From positions 35,802,469-35,866,468 of the forward strand of contig CM043942.1 in the NCBI GenBank assembly GCA_014529385.2: a DNA stretch of 64,000 nucleotides, read 5' to 3'. The position numbers and the translations under genes are program-made. Positions 32,771 through 45,356 of this stretch are shown in pieces; position 1 is the stretch's first letter, and every line of letters starts with the position of its first letter. The notes below the pieces were generated by a model. The model was not told the DNA's origin, searched no databases, and saw only the letters and a program-made list of their open reading frames with translations. This DNA comes from Adiantum capillus-veneris (taxonomy: Eukaryota > Streptophyta > Polypodiopsida > Polypodiales > Pteridaceae).

Positions 32771-32869
32771 AATAAAAGTGACAGCATAAGGGTCATCACA
32801 GGTTAATCTCCAAAGATCAAGATGAAGAGCAAAGAAAGATTGTTTTCGATGCTCAGTATGCAAATCAGT

Positions 32870-33165
32870 GATATTGTATAAAGGCTGAAATTGCCTGAGA
32901 GTTGGAAGATTCACAATGCGTTTCACGTGAGTCTTCTCAGACCCTATGTGGGTGATGTGCCAGAAGATATGCCAGCTGAAGATTAGCCGGAAGTCGAGGA
33001 ACGTGACGAGATCTTGGTCCCGAAACAGATTTTGACACATAAAGAAAGAAAAGAAAAGGCAAGGTTGCAAGGTGTTGTTTGGTAAAGTTCAAAAGCTATT
33101 CACCTCTGGATGTCAAGTGGATGGAAAAAAGTGAACTTGCAGAGTCACTAAAAGTATGGGAACTT
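32870..33165 (+). pseudogene. Gypsy element 4: integrase C-terminus and chromodomain scrap
   Basis: Translation gives LKLPESWKIHNAFHVSLLRP then YVGDVPEDMPAED, a stop, PEVEERDEILVPKQILTH, and a frame-shifted chromodomain end. Later bases encode the SPLDVKW-type segment. The homologous pattern at 16565-17039 supports the call. The remaining 33170-33759 has no recognisable protein and ends in the polypurine tract AAGAGGGGGGTA directly before the 3' LTR. Confidence 0.75.
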
Positions 33166-33759
33166 AAAACCTTGGTTTGCAACCTACCTTGACCCCTTGA
33201 GATTCAGAGCTACATGGATTGTCAGTGTGACAATGGCTTCTGAAAGAAATGATGTACATGTTACTTATAGTGAGCTCAAATGAAGTGCATGTTACATGAA
33301 TATTAGAGCTGTACAGATTGTCAGTTTGGCAATTGCTCTTATGGAATGTCCAAAAGTTTGTTTAGTGCTATAGAAGTGAGTATTTCTTGTCAGTTTGTCA
33401 AGGGTACAACAATTATTTCTATTGAAGAGTACATGTGTAACTGCATTCTTAAACTGTTAGTTTGGGTATGCTTGAAAGGTTACTGGATCCAACGTGTACT
33501 AAAAGACAGTGGCAAAATGTGACGCTTCCATTTTGTCATTGGAAAGTTATGGACTCAAAGAAATGGCAGAGTGTGATGCTTCCACTATGTCATTGGGACA
33601 GGGTTCACACGCAGGCAATACATGTGTCAACGAGGTGTTGACCGTGAGCATGTATATGTCGTACATGTGTCGACACGGTGTCTGGACACCCGAGTGCTGA
33701 TTGTAAGCATGTACGACATAGGTGCAAACGAGGACGTTTGAGATTTCAAGAGGGGGGTA

Positions 33760-35222
33760 TGTCACCAACCAGTGGCAATTCTATTTTTGTTTATTTTCTC
33801 TTTCTTTGGGGAATTTCGTTTGTTTTACCTTTTGGAAACACCCCTCTGGAAATCTAACTGCCTTGCATTGCATAGCTAGTGTGGAACTGTTCAGAGAGAG
33901 TCCATGCCTGAGGGCTAAAAATCACTAAGGTTGGACAAGGACTATGGTTAGCCAAAGTGGGGTCATTGGCCAGCCAAAGCAGAATCCTTTGCTACATAGG
34001 CTACATTTCAGTTCTGGGTGTGGCTGCAGTGTACATAGAGGGTCAGATGACCTAGAAGAATGTAATGGCAGAAACTCCTAAATTTTAGGGAGTGCTATTT
34101 TTGGACGGCAAAATGTCTTCGCGTCATTACGTGCAGTTTGACATGGGGATCATTTTGTTACTCTGTGGCCAAGTCAACAGAGGCTACATGTGAGATATTT
34201 TTAGACCCGAGGGTCTAAAGCGGGAAAATGCGCAAATGAGTGACACTTGGCACTCTGAGGCGAGTTTACTACTTAAAAGAGAAGGCAAAAACGTGATTTT
34301 CAGCTGAGCTCGTTTTTGGAGTGCTGTCACAAGTGGGAGAGCTTCAATGGAGTGTTGGCTTACCCTCTATGTACAGTGAGGTGCAGGATGTCATGACCTG
34401 CACACCTCTCACTGCTCTCTCTCTCTCTCTCTCTCCCTTATTCTTTATGGTTATGCCGCTCTAGTGGGCTTTTCATTTGACCAATGTACAGTTATGTGGG
34501 TTCATGCGCGATTGCCGAGGCAAGAGCCTCTTGCACATGTACTGGATTAGCTAGCAGCTAGTCCCCGGCAGGTACATGTGAATTCGGAGAGGTTTCACGT
34601 GCGAAATCCCGTCCAATTCAAAGGACAAGTAGCCCTACAGGTGCGGGAGCTCGAGGACTTGCTACAGATGCGACCGGCACGCGAAACGGAGCCCGAAACA
34701 GTGAATTACAGCCTGCTGTGTATTTTTGCAGGTTTAGGGTTTCGGCCCTAAACGGACCCTAATACCCCCAAGAGGTTCGGGGACGCGAGGGGACCGCTGT
34801 ACAGGTGATCTGGTGCATTTTCAGGGCAGAAAACAGAGAATTCAACGTGGTGCATATTCTCACCAGGTTTTGCAAAGTGTCCGTATGCGTCGGGAAAGTC
34901 ATCCAATGCGTGGGAATACTGACTGTGAAGGGTTCTAGTACAGTTATGTTGCCGAAATCGAGCCAGAACAGTTGAAATTCAGCCAAGGTTGTGCGGGGCA
35001 GCTTGTAGGGAACCACAGCGTTTAATCCCTCTTTTAAAGAATAAAGAAATACTGAAAGGGGCGCCTATTTAGGGGCCAATCTGGTGTCTGACTCGCATAC
35101 AGATGCTAGAAAGCATCTGTATCCCATTCCCCTCTCTTGTGTCATTATAGCACAGGTAGAATAGACGACTAATAATGGGTGAAAGCTAAATCAAGGTTTG
35201 AAGTAAAGTCTACCGCCCTTTT
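33760..35222 (+). mobile_element. 3' LTR of gypsy element 4
   Basis: About 1463 bp, begins TGTCACCAACCAGTGGC after a purine tract. It differs from the 5' copy at scattered positions and by small CT and GA length changes. After 35222 unrelated minus-strand gypsy sequence starts. The five bases outside the two LTRs do not match, so no target duplication is preserved. Confidence 0.8.
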
Positions 35223-36765
35223 CTTATGCCATGCTTGAGACTTCTCAAGAGCCTCGTGCACCTTGGCAAAAGCAGTACGCAAATTTATTGTATATTGAAC
35301 CGCTTCAAAAATCTTATCGTGGGTCTCCTGAATGCTCTGATCTACCAGGTGATTCCCTTTCCCTTTGTATCATTGTGTCTTAGGACCTATGGGTAGCTTT
35401 GCTAGCTTCCCCTGTCCTGTTGACATGTCAGCCTCAAACATCGGAACCCTGAGATGCACTATCATCTGATCCCCTTCTTCCGGAATCCCTTGATGAACTT
35501 ACATGTGGTTCCCTTAGTTCGTGGATGTGCTACTATCTGATTTTTCTAGAATCTTGTGATGAGTTGTCATTCGATTCCCCTGATTCATTCTTTTCATTGG
35601 CAGACTCTTGTCCTATTGAGGTGGATACTATTTAGTAATGAGCTGACATGTGTTCCAAATCGTTTCTTAGCACGTTGCATAAGTCTCTGAATAGTCTCGA
35701 ATCTCTTTTAGCAAACCACTCAAACTGGTCTTTCAAAGTAATCTTCCGCAACGAAGACATTGGCAAGTAAGTATCCCAATTCGTCTGGCAGTAGTTGTCC
35801 AATGAATCTTTCTCAGTCATTTCAAATGATGCCAAGCAGTGATGACATCTCCCGCATATTCATTCGATATCTAGTTGACGTGAAAATTGTCTTGAATTTT
35901 AATCACATCGCAGGAGCTTCTCTGCGTAACAACAGAGTAGACTACCATGTCTGTACAACTCTTTTCAAGTAAGATGCCGCCTTCCGCACCCTGGAGTGCT
36001 TTCTGCTGAGACGATGTGTCCCAAGAAGTGTATCTCATGCAAGAAAAGTTCACTCTTTTTCGCATTTACAACCAGTTTATGTTGCCGCAATTCTAGAAAA
36101 CCTGCAAAAACAGGTGGTGTTTGTGTTCTGCTTCATTCCTGGAGAAGATGATGTCGTCGAAGAAAGTATCCGCAAACCATTGATACTCTCTGAAAATCCT
36201 CAAAAGTCGTCCTGAAAGCTGTCTTGTAGACGTCTCTAGGAGCAATTTGGATTTGATAATAACCACTCTCCGGATCAATTCGACTAAAGCAAGTAGAACC
36301 CTGAAGTTTGTCGAGTTTATCATCGATCCTCGGAACGGGTAATCTGATCTGGTTAATTATTTCTTCATTTTGGGCTCGGCTAACTCGGTAAGATGGCCGG
36401 TTGTGCTGTGGTGTATTATCCGGAATCAAATCAATCGTGTGATCTATCAAAGGAGCAGGAGGTAACTCACCTAGTAAACCTTAAGGGAAAACAGTTAGTC
36501 TGAGCTTGCAGAAGTTCTTGTCTTCCTTTTCGAGGTCAGACATATTTGACCTTTGATCATCATTTAGTTCTTCTAAGAATATCGAGTAAACAAAAAGATT
36601 GGATTTTATTAATGTGGAAACCGTCGAAGCCGGTACTAGTGGGACATCATGCCCTTCAGTACAATCTCTTTGCCTCTCTCATTCTTCAAGATGCCTTTCC
36701 TTGCCCTATAATAGACCACGACACTGTTCTTGGGAAACCAAGGGATTCCTCGGAGAACGTCATAC
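35223..36765 (-). pseudogene. Gypsy element 5: degenerate RT and integrase remnants
   Basis: The RT part (36450-36090) reads DHTIDLIPDNTPQHNRPSYR, VSRAQNEEIINQ, then skips about 40 residues to IRLPVPRIDDKLDKLQGSTC, FSRIDPESGYYQIQI and KTAFRTTF. A shifted frame gives FFDDIIFSRNEAEHKHHL and ELRQHKLVVNAKKSELFL, including the F-x-D-D block. Near 35230-35330 a KIFEAVQYTINLRTAF and HEALEKSQAWHK segment resembles the region after the integrase core. The RNase H and core integrase that should lie between are lost or unreadable. Confidence 0.75.
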
Positions 36766-37423
36766 TGTCACAAGACGGGCACCACGTGCCAATAGAAAAG
36801 AACAGACTGAACAGACTTTTAGCACTTCAATAACAACTGAACTGCAAGAGAGAGACGACACGTGACACGGAGTGGCGGAATTCCACCCTAGAGAGTATTG
36901 GCCCCAAACCTTGGCGCCCCTTTCGGTATTTCTTTATATTGCATCAACACAGTACAAGCCGATACTCCAGACTTTGCACCTTCTCCAGGAAGCATGCCAG
37001 AGAATGAGCGCTAGCCTCGTATTTAAAGGCCCTTGGCCTGAAAAGCAGTTCCAGTGAAAAGCCTTCAAAACTCAAAAGCTTCTTGTTCAAAAAGCAATGC
37101 CAAAAGCTGCCAGTGCAATTTACGAAAATCCGTACAGCCTGCCACGTCATCAGTCAGCGCAAAACGCGAAAATCCGTATAGCTTGCCACATCATCATGTC
37201 AACGCAATTTTCAAAAATCTGCCACGTCATCAGTTTTGGCGTGTGTTCGGATCCTGCTTTATTTTAATCCTTTATGTCACTTTGGGCCCCATCGGACGGG
37301 GTCCCCATAAGTTGGTAGGACTTCTTCTTCTGTTACTTGTTCTTCTTAGGGTTTAGGCCCCTCGGTCGGCATATGTAAGTTGGCTCCATTCTTTAGGCTT
37401 TGACACGTGAGTAGTTTGTTACA
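36766..37423 (-). mobile_element. LTR-A, minus copy
   Basis: On the element strand it starts TGTAACAAACTACTCACG and ends GCCCGTCTTGTGACA, about 658 bp. A TATA-like CTTTAAATACGAGG lies upstream of the shared AGAAATACCGAAAGGGGCGCC. The plus-strand counterpart is at 42032-42678. The protease fragment runs straight into its start. Confidence 0.8.
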
Positions 37424-38115
37424 CATACCCTTCCAAAGGCATGATGTAAAATTCCTCGTGCCCGAAATACCCCTGACAATGCAAACATAGTTTGCCAATG
37501 ACAAGTGTAATGGCAACATCCCGTTCGGGTGCCTCTAGAACAGGCTTTGCCGGTGGCCTCATTTCCTCGAGCGTAATTCCTAGCCAAGCCGCCAATTCGG
37601 CTGAAATGAAGTTGTCCTTGTTCTGCTTTTCTGCACTCGTCTGTCCTTTCAGCTTTCCTCCTAACATAAGAGGAGAATCAATGGTAATTCTTCAGGTGTT
37701 TCTCAAACCTCGGGTCTTTGGAGTACTTGATCAATCTTTTCACACATATGTCAACCTGCAGTTGACGTTTGTACTTTGTTCTGGTAAAATTTCTTGCCAA
37801 GAATTTATCCAAATCTTCATTCTTTTCTTCAGTTCCCGTGCCAGATTTCAACTTTTCTCTGCCTACCCACTGAGAAGTGTTATCTCTATCAGATTCTCCG
37901 TGGGAACCCATGTGTAATATGGGGTTTTTATGGCTTATGCCTTGTAAGACAGAGCGATGAAGACGGGAGCACGCCCGATGCGCAATGTATGAAGGATGGG
38001 AGTGCCTAATAAGTCCGAGGTCGGGACGCGGAGATTCTTTCATTGAAACCGGCTTGTGCTGCAAAAAGGATCGGATCCTCGATAGAAGAAAAATCTTTTT
38101 GAGCTCTGATACCAC
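37424..38115 (-). pseudogene. Gag and protease fragment between LTR-B and LTR-A
   Basis: After the primer site the minus strand encodes a gag-like piece ending in LARNFTRTKYKRQLQVDIC and VKRLIKYSKDPRFEKHLKNY. A protease-like piece follows with NFISAELAAWLGITLEEM, VAITLVIGKLCLHC, then QGYFGHEEFYIMPLEGY, the pattern that normally precedes DVILG in retroelement proteases. The catalytic D-S-G would be upstream of NFIS; here KQNKD precedes it, so it is lost or mutated. The rest of pol is missing. Confidence 0.65.
38101..38114 (-). promoter_or_regulatory. Primer binding site for the LTR-B element (minus)
   Basis: TGGTATCAGAGCTC on the element strand, one base after the LTR end TTACA. It is a perfect TGGTATCAGAGC initiator-Met site. 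The mirror-image copy is at 48317-48330. Confidence 0.9.
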
Positions 38116-38739
<624 letters not shown>

Positions 38740-38828
38740 TAAATCAAAACTTTGTTGCTGAAACACAGCTCTTATGCTGATCAACGCTCACCGCACCAGC
38801 TTGTGAAACCACATCTGTGATGCTAGTT

Positions 38829-39214
38829 TGTAAGGATTGAGTGAAGTTCGAACTGCAGATTCAGACTCAACAATCTGTTCAATCTGCAAATTCAAACTCA
38901 GCAGTGTGCAGAATTTAGACACAGTAGTCTGTAGAATTTAGACACAATAGTCTGGAGAATTCAGACACAACAAATTGACTATATTGGAGAATCACACGCA
39001 ACAGTAAGTGATGGAGATACACACATAGAAGATAGAGTAGTAGTTAGAGATGGAGAGGATAGCTTCGACACAATATTTCTGGGTACAAAAGAGTTGTACC
39101 TCTTTAGGGTTTTTCAAATAGATATAGTGTAGGATTATACAACCATCCGATAAGGGTGCGAATATACAACCGCCAATAAGGGTGTGGACGGGCATGTGGC
39201 CCTTTATCCCAACA
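38829..39214 (-). mobile_element. LTR-C, minus copy
   Basis: Starts TGTTGGGATAAAGGGCCAC on the element strand and ends TCCTTACA, then a TAGCATCACAGATG sequence that resembles a decayed initiator-Met primer site. LTR-B is inserted about 90 bp further on. It contains several GACACAATAGTCTG / CAGACT-type short repeats. Confidence 0.75.
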
Positions 39215-39712
39215 CTCAACACCTGTGATTGCAATTCACGTGTTCCCTTTTTTTAATGTATAGGTATGGGCAAGGGGTCTATGCTGGATGAAATTGTGGT
39301 TAGCAGACACACAATACAACCTTCTCTTTTTGCCAACTCAATCGGAAACACATCCGGACAAACGCGTGTGATTTAGACCTAAGGTTTAGAGGAATTAATC
39401 AACTAATCATTAATGGAAGTCGACCCAAAGTAGTGGATTTTCTTTTCTTTTTTAGCTTTACCTTTTCACGTAGAAGAATTGCCAAACATAACGCCTACCA
39501 GTCACGTAATAATTGCATTCTGTAATCCACGTTCTCTCCAATAGTCCTCAAGAGTGGTCGCCTTCTCCAACCGTGAGGTTTCCATACCAGCTTCTCTCTG
39601 TTCAAGACAATTCTTATGCTTTAATCAGCTCTGCTTTGGCAAGCCAAAACATTTATGTTTCTTCATCAAACCCTAAACGTAGCCATCAACGTTAATCCTA
39701 GGACTATCTTTC

Positions 39713-40096
39713 TTAGAAGAAGCTATGAAGATTAATCAATTTGTCTATCTTTAAAGTATCATCATCTTTGACTTTGCTAAGAACAAACTCAAACCCACTC
39801 GTGAAACTCTTCATATGGCTGACACTTGTGTAAGCTCCATTCAATTTTCCTTCCAATTTAAGCAAACCTTCTACGACAATCACAACCTCCGGACACCCTG
39901 CTCTTGTCAATGCGAGATTCTTATCGACTTCATTTCGGGTTTGTGAGTGAGTAATCAGAATCTCCTCAGCTTTGAGTTCTATCACATCATTGTCCACTCT
40001 CACAGGCTTGTAAAAAGGGACACCCTGTTGCAAAGAAATTTCCAAAAGTCTCTTCTTCTCTTCCACCTTCTCAGAGTGCCGTTGTAGATCCTGCAA
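39713..40096 (-). CDS. Conserved 127-residue reading frame of unknown function
   Basis: The frame starts MQDLQRHSEKVEEKKRLLEI and ends in IDKLINLHSFF. It contains VIELKAEEILITHSQ, EVVIVVEGLLKLEGKLNGAY and TSVSHMKSFTSGFEFVLSKVK. The composition is soluble and alpha/beta-like; no signal peptide or membrane segment is seen. A second copy at 46438-46785 keeps the frame for 115 residues with a small internal deletion, and a third at 40130-40405 is broken. I do not recognise the family. It may be a captured host segment or a retroelement-specific protein, since it lies within the inverted-repeat arms upstream of LTR-C. Whether it is expressed cannot be judged. Confidence 0.4.
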   Translation of the reverse strand: MQDLQRHSEKVEEKKRLLEISLQQGVPFYKPVRVDNDVIELKAEEILITHSQTRNEVDKNLALTRAGCPEVVIVVEGLLKLEGKLNGAYTSVSHMKSFTSGFEFVLSKVKDDDTLKIDKLINLHSFF

Positions 40097-40129
40097 AGAA
40101 GTATTCTCCTCAGCTTTGTAGCTGGGCGT

Positions 40130-40405
40130 CCCTCTTTACAAGACTATGAGAGTGGAGAGTGATGTGATAGAACTTAAAGCTAAGGAGATTGTGATTACTC
40201 ACTCACGAGTCACAAATGAAGTCGATTAGAATCTTGCATTGGCAAGAGCAGAATGTTTGGAGGTCGTGATTGTCGTTGAAGGTTTGCTTAAATTGGAAGG
40301 ACAATTAAATAGAGCTTACACAAGTGTCAGCCATATGAAGAGTTTTAGGAGTAGGGTTGAGTTTGCTCTTAGCAAAGTCAAAGGTGATGATACTGTGAAG
40401 GGCTT
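40130..40405 (+). pseudogene. Broken third copy of the conserved frame
   Basis: Plus-strand sequence with VRVESDVIELKAKEIVITHS, a stop in place of KNL (VD-stop-NLALARAE), and VVIVVEGLLKLEGQLNRAYT. It is head-to-head with the 39713-40096 copy, forming a small inverted pair around 40110. Confidence 0.75.
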
Positions 40406-40512
40406 ATAAGTTTTGTCATACAATTTATACAGTTTTGGGAGGAAAAGCCATCACTGCTGAAACCAAAGCTGCTTTGGAGACTTGCAAAGAAGTGTTTCAG
40501 GGGCTATTGGTG

Positions 40513-42031
40513 TAACAAACTGCTGACGTGTCAAAGCCTAAAGAATGGAGCTATTGGAATTGAATTATATTTGAGGTATCAGCCACTCCCACCCTTACTT
40601 CATTCATCGCGCATCGGGCGCACTCCCGTCTTCACCGCTCATGTCTTACATGGCATAAGCCATGCAAGAGAAGGATCCAGATTTGTTTCAAGTCACTGTT
40701 TTTCTCAGAAGCAGTGCCATGCAGATGTTGATGTCTATAGCTACCAAGCAGCATACTCCAAGTACTTGGCAAGCTTTCAAGAAAATTTTTGCCCGAAGTT
40801 ATATGGTTTCTGACATCTTCCTTCGGAGTGCAACTTCTGGCAGAGTGGGGTATCCTGAAATGCTTGCCATGGAAACCCTAGCAGATCATAACTTGAAATT
40901 TCTCGACATCTCTCAGTAGATGTCTCTTCACAAGCAGATGACCTTGGAGATTCGGTGCGATTGCTATCTTGGGACTACCATCACCGCCAAAGAAACATTG
41001 TCTGTCCAAGAGCTGATGGACCATGCTGTGCTCGGCTACGGCCTTACGGAATGAACCTAACCCTAATTTTTGGTGCAGGTTCCAGGATGGAAAGTCCGTC
41101 GACTTTTCGAGCTCGACTGATGTCGAGTTTGTGTTTTTAAGTTTGAAATCTCTTTGAGAACTTGTTTGGTGATCCTGTTTGAAATTTGTTTGAAATGGAT
41201 GGTATCTGTTTTGAACCTGTCTTGGTGCCGATTTGAATTGTTTGACTCTGGTTTTAACACTGGTTTCAATGATTGGTGATTTTACTCCCGAGTGGAGTAG
41301 TGAGAAATTATGTTTGAGAATGCTTGTTCATACTCATGGCCCGGACCCTTGTGGTTATTTACGGGGGGAGTATTGTTGTTGTTACTCATGGCCCGGACCT
41401 GGATGGTTATGCCGGAGGAGTATTAAGAAGTCTGAGCAGTGGTTACTCTCAGCACCTCCAAACGACGCAGGCTGCGGTCTGGGGGGCGTTTGGTTGTAAA
41501 AGGCCTCTATATCTCATGGCCCGGACCTTTTTAGGTTATTTGCGGGAGGAGTGATGAGGGAGTCGTTGAACAGCTCATGGCCCGGACCTGGATGGTTATT
41601 TGCGGGGGGAGTGTTCATCGGCGGCTTTATGTTTCTATGTCTTGTAACATGCATATGTGAGCATTTGTGTTGCATTGTGATGTGCCAACCACTGAATATT
41701 CCTAATTGGATGAGATTGCCTGGGTATGTAATTTTAGTGCATCAAGACACCCGAGAAAGATCAGTACGGTCTGGGTGTGATGGCTAATTTTACTACGCCG
41801 GAATATCAAGAGTTCCGATTTGGACGAAAGGAGAAGCTAACTCCTTGATCAAAACAGCCGATAGGAGCAACTAACTCCTTGATCAAAAGAGCAGAAAGGA
41901 GAAGCTAACTCCTTATTAAAAGAGCAAACTGATTGTCTCTCGGAATGACCCTCGAAAATTTTTTGAGCTAACTTGAGTTGTTTTGCAGATATGGTGTAAT
42001 CGCGGACGATTACTCTTTCAAGAAGGGGAGA
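40513..42031 (+). mobile_element. LTR-A element interior with 5' LTR stub
   Basis: The first ~40 bp of LTR-A (TGTAACAAACTGCTGACG onwards) sit at 40513-40551 and then jump to a GGTATCAG-type primer-site remnant at 40575. A plus-strand frame (40662-40919) reads MQEKDPDLFQVTVFLRSSAM, TPSTWQAFKKIFARSY and YPEMLAMETL. The downstream continuation KQMTLEIRCDCYLGTTITA and SVQELMDHAVLGYGLTE fits a gag. The 3' part has four copies of TCATGGCCCGGACC plus GG.TAT..GCGGG.GGAGT near 41332, 41386, 41515 and 41576. Three copies of a GAGAAGCTAACTCCTT-type word lie near 41830-41920. It ends in the purine tract AAGAAGGGGAGA before the 3' LTR. Confidence 0.7.
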
Positions 42032-42678
42032 TGTAACAAACTGCTGACGTGTCAAAGCCTAAAGAATGGAGCCAACTTACAGATGAGAGCAAAAACCCTA
42101 ACCCTAATTTTTGCCAGAAACCCTAACTGTTGAAACCCTAACCCTAAAACCTGCAAACCCTAATTCTAGAAACCCTAAGAAGAACAAGCAACAGAAGAAG
42201 AAGTCCTACCAACTTATGGGGATCCCGTTCGATGGGGTCCCAAGTGGCATAAAGGCATTAAAAATAAAGCAGAACACACTCAAAAGACTTTGCACATCAA
42301 AATATGATGATGTGGCACTTGTACGGACGTCCCGGAAAGTGAATTTTTGGGGTCAGCTTTTCATATTTGATGCTTTTAGGCTTTGGGCCTTTAAATATGA
42401 GCCTTGGGGGCCCTCTCTGGCACTCTTCAGCGCGCAGATTGCAGAGGAGGTGCTCCCTGGCTGTTGTACTTTGCGAATCAGCAGTAATATAAAGAAATAC
42501 CGAAAGGGGCGCCAAGGTTTGGGGCCAATACTCTCTGGGGTGGAATTTCGCCACTCCGTGTCGCGTGTCGTCTCTCTCTCTCTCTCAGTTCAGTTGTTAT
42601 TGAACAGTTGTTATTGAAGTACTAAAAGTCTGTTCAGTCTGTTCTTTTCTATTGGCACGTGGTGCCTGCCTTGTGACA
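42032..42678 (+). mobile_element. LTR-A, plus copy (3' LTR)
   Basis: 647 bp, TGTAACAAACTGCTGACG to TGCCTTGTGACA, directly after the purine tract. It is an inverted counterpart of 36766-37423. It includes TATA-like CTTTAAATATGAGCC and a short CT tract. Confidence 0.85.
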
Positions 42679-43384
42679 ATTGGACACTCTTATATTCTTT
42701 GATTCCAATCTTAATTCAAAGCTGGAAGAAGGTGCTTACATGTGGACGGTGGATGTCCTCATGGCTCGATTGAGCTGCACAAGATGAGGGAAAAGCGTCA
42801 CTAGAAATCACACCCCTTTGGCTTCATTGGCAACTACATAGAAGTTAGCTGCAAATGCAATGACAGTACTTGAATTTGTCGCATCAAAGTATGCATTGTT
42901 GAGGCCATTGGTTAAGGTGCCATCTCTCTTATTGTTTACAAGATAAAGTAAGGAGCAAGCGGAGAGAAGTGTATCAGAGCTTGACACAAACAAAATTCAT
43001 CACTAGTCATTTTGCAGACATCTTTTAAGGATGACTCGGTGAGCTTGAGTTCTTTTCAGTAGCTTTTTCGATCCTGGAACAAAGTCAACATATACATTTG
43101 GTTGTGAAGTGCATCAGATCTTGAAAGCTTGACACAAATAAAATTCATCACCAGTCATTTTGGAGAGAAGTGCATCAGATCTTGAAAGCTTTTCACAAAC
43201 AAAATTCATCACCAGTCATTTTGCAGACATCTTTTAAGGATGACTGGGTGAGCTTGAGTTCTTTTCAGTAGCTTTTTTGATCCTGGAACAAAGTCAACAT
43301 ATACATTTGGTTGTGAAGAGATGCTATCTTTCCATGTGTTGTAGGAGAGTGGTGAAGTTGATGTGAATATGGGTTGTGTGAAGT
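42679..43384. repeat. Spacer with ~210-bp direct repeats
   Basis: The block CACAAACAAAATTCATCAC through CAACATATACATTTGGTTG occurs at about 42985-43110 and again at about 43194-43318 (period about 209). A third, partial start lies at about 43131. No gene was recognised. Confidence 0.65.
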
Positions 43385-43551
43385 CTGTTAGGTAAAGGCG
43401 GTGTGCCTCACCGTGCTTTGCTCGTGTTTGCCAGCCAGTGTCCGGCCGCCCATATTTATCTCCTTATTCTTTATACATACAAAGAATAAGAAGCTCTCAC
43501 TCATTCTCACAATGTGCTCATACAATGAGATTTGGGAGCTCCACCCCACAT

Positions 43552-43625
<74 letters not shown>

Positions 43626-43660
43626 TACACACACGCACGTCTACGATCAATTCCTCCACA
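43385..43660 (+). mobile_element. LTR-D 3' part with primer site
   Basis: A sequence ending TTCCTCCACA is followed after two bases by TGGTATCAGAGCCACGG (43663-43679), a perfect initiator-Met primer site. Inside are a TATA-like CATATTTATCTCC and a (CT)n tract of about 67 bp (43556-43622). A possible start, TGTTAGGTAAAGG, is at 43385, but I cannot confirm it because no second LTR copy is present. Confidence 0.6.
43556..43622. repeat. (CT)n microsatellite in LTR-D
   Basis: About 67 bp of CT repeat, 40 bp before the LTR end. Confidence 0.95.
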
Positions 43661-44270
43661 ATTGGTATCAGAGCCACGGCGGCAAACGACGTGCGTAACG
43701 GCTTCCTGGCGAGACGGAAGCGAGGGAGCTCGGTTATGGCGGCTTGAGCTTGGCGGCGATAGAGAGATTAGGAAAGCTTAGAAGCTTTGTGAGAATGCAA
43801 TGGGAGCTCAGTTGAGAGTGATGTTTGCTCTTGTGGAAGCTCAGAAGATAGTGGGGAAGATCATGTGTAAGTGAAGGTGCTGCCCTAAAAACTGTGTGCG
43901 CAGCAGCACTGTTTTCAAATTCGTTTTTCTACTTGTAGAAGACAGATCTTTATATTATGCCCATTATGCCTATCCGTTTCGACATAGTCTAACTTTGTAG
44001 TTTTGTTGATATTCATCTCAAACTGACTGTATTGAGAAATTATAGGTTTTCTATTTTCGCATAGTGTGCGAGTTTGACGTACTTTTGAAAGCATGACAAA
44101 TGCTCAAGTCGGTGCATAAATTCTGAGCTGAAAATGCAATTTTAGCTTGTGCAGAGCTTGTGGTTTGATTGTTTTTGGTAAATTTGAGCAAAGAGTTATG
44201 GAGGCGTTTACACACCATTGAAGCAGTCTCTTGAGAGATAGGGTTTTAGGAGCACACAAGTGGAGCTTCT

Positions 44271-45302
44271 TTTACATGTTTTCAAAGGATACTTTGGTAG
44301 TGATTTGTGCTTGAGCCTTGGATTCATGGTCTTTGTGGATCAATTTGCATATGGTGATGACACATGGTTGATGCCCATTGTACATGCATTGTGGCGACCA
44401 CTTTCAAGTGCCGGTGAGCTCTTTTGAGAGCATTCTTTTTGCATTGATCAAGTTTTCGGATTGCAACTCTTTTGGTGCTTGCTTATACGCGGTCACTTCG
44501 TTGATGTACGTTGAGTGCGGATTGCCATTGTATGTGAAAATGTGGAGCCATCTTGGCATTTCTACTCATGGACATTGAGTAGTGTTATGGTTTATGGTAG
44601 AGATTGTACTTGAGTTTTTGCTCAGTTTCCCAGATTCTCGCTATGGTTTGTGATTGAGCTTTGCTCTCACATTGACAGGTTTATGTATAGGTTTGCGAGT
44701 CCTTTGTGAGCTGAATTTTTCAGCCATCGTTTCCTCTTTGCAGGTGCTTATGTATGGCTCAATTGTAACCTAATTTGCGGCACAGTTGTGACTTGTTTTT
44801 TCAACTGTTTGAGAGATGAATTTGGGACTGTTTTGCAGCTATATTTTTCAGCCATACACGAACTTGTGTTACTCTATAAGTACAGTTCTTGTTACTTTTG
44901 ATAGTGGTTGAGTTTTGACTCCCACTTTTACACAAGTTGTGTATGCTACGGTTTTTTGGCACATTGTTCATTCATTGACACATTTTGGCAGCAGTTTTTC
45001 ACTTACACATATGTATGTCATTTGTGGCACTGCTGAGTGATACTGCGACTAGAGCGGTTTGGCTCTGTGTATGACTTTGTGAGTTGATTTCGATCAAGTA
45101 CATTCTCGGATTGGCCATTTGGGCATTTGTTGTTGTTTCCATTGCGATTTACTGTTGAGTTTTTTGCTCCAGTTACAGAGGAGACTTTGCCCAAATTTTG
45201 CGTGATATGTATGCCTATTGCAGAGGCTAGTGAGCTTGACCGTTTGCTCACCTTCTTTGCTCAAGACAGTGGTTTGCTCTCGGGTGGGAGAGTCTTGTGA
45301 TC
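44271..45302. repeat. Inner inverted repeat, left arm (~1.03 kb)
   Basis: Its reverse complement matches 45357-46374 along the whole length, at roughly nine bases in ten by eye. Matches include TTTACATGTTTTCAAAGGAT at the outer end and GGGAGAGTCTTGTGATC at the inner end. No protein family was recognised. Opposite-strand frames of both arms share peptides such as SKRSSS.ASAI.IH.TQN and NRSSRSITQQCHK, as expected for paired copies. It lies about 600 bp downstream of the LTR-D primer site, so it may be part of that element's interior. Confidence 0.9.
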
Positions 45303-45356
45303 TCGAGCTGGAGAACTATATCAGCTCTCCCTGAAGAGCAGCCAAACAATGCTCAA

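Noticed and set aside
41340-42678. Telomere-like CCCTAAA words near 42110-42180 and elsewhere
   Set aside because: AACCCTAA words occur only as scattered, imperfect copies in the LTR start, not as a regular tandem array.
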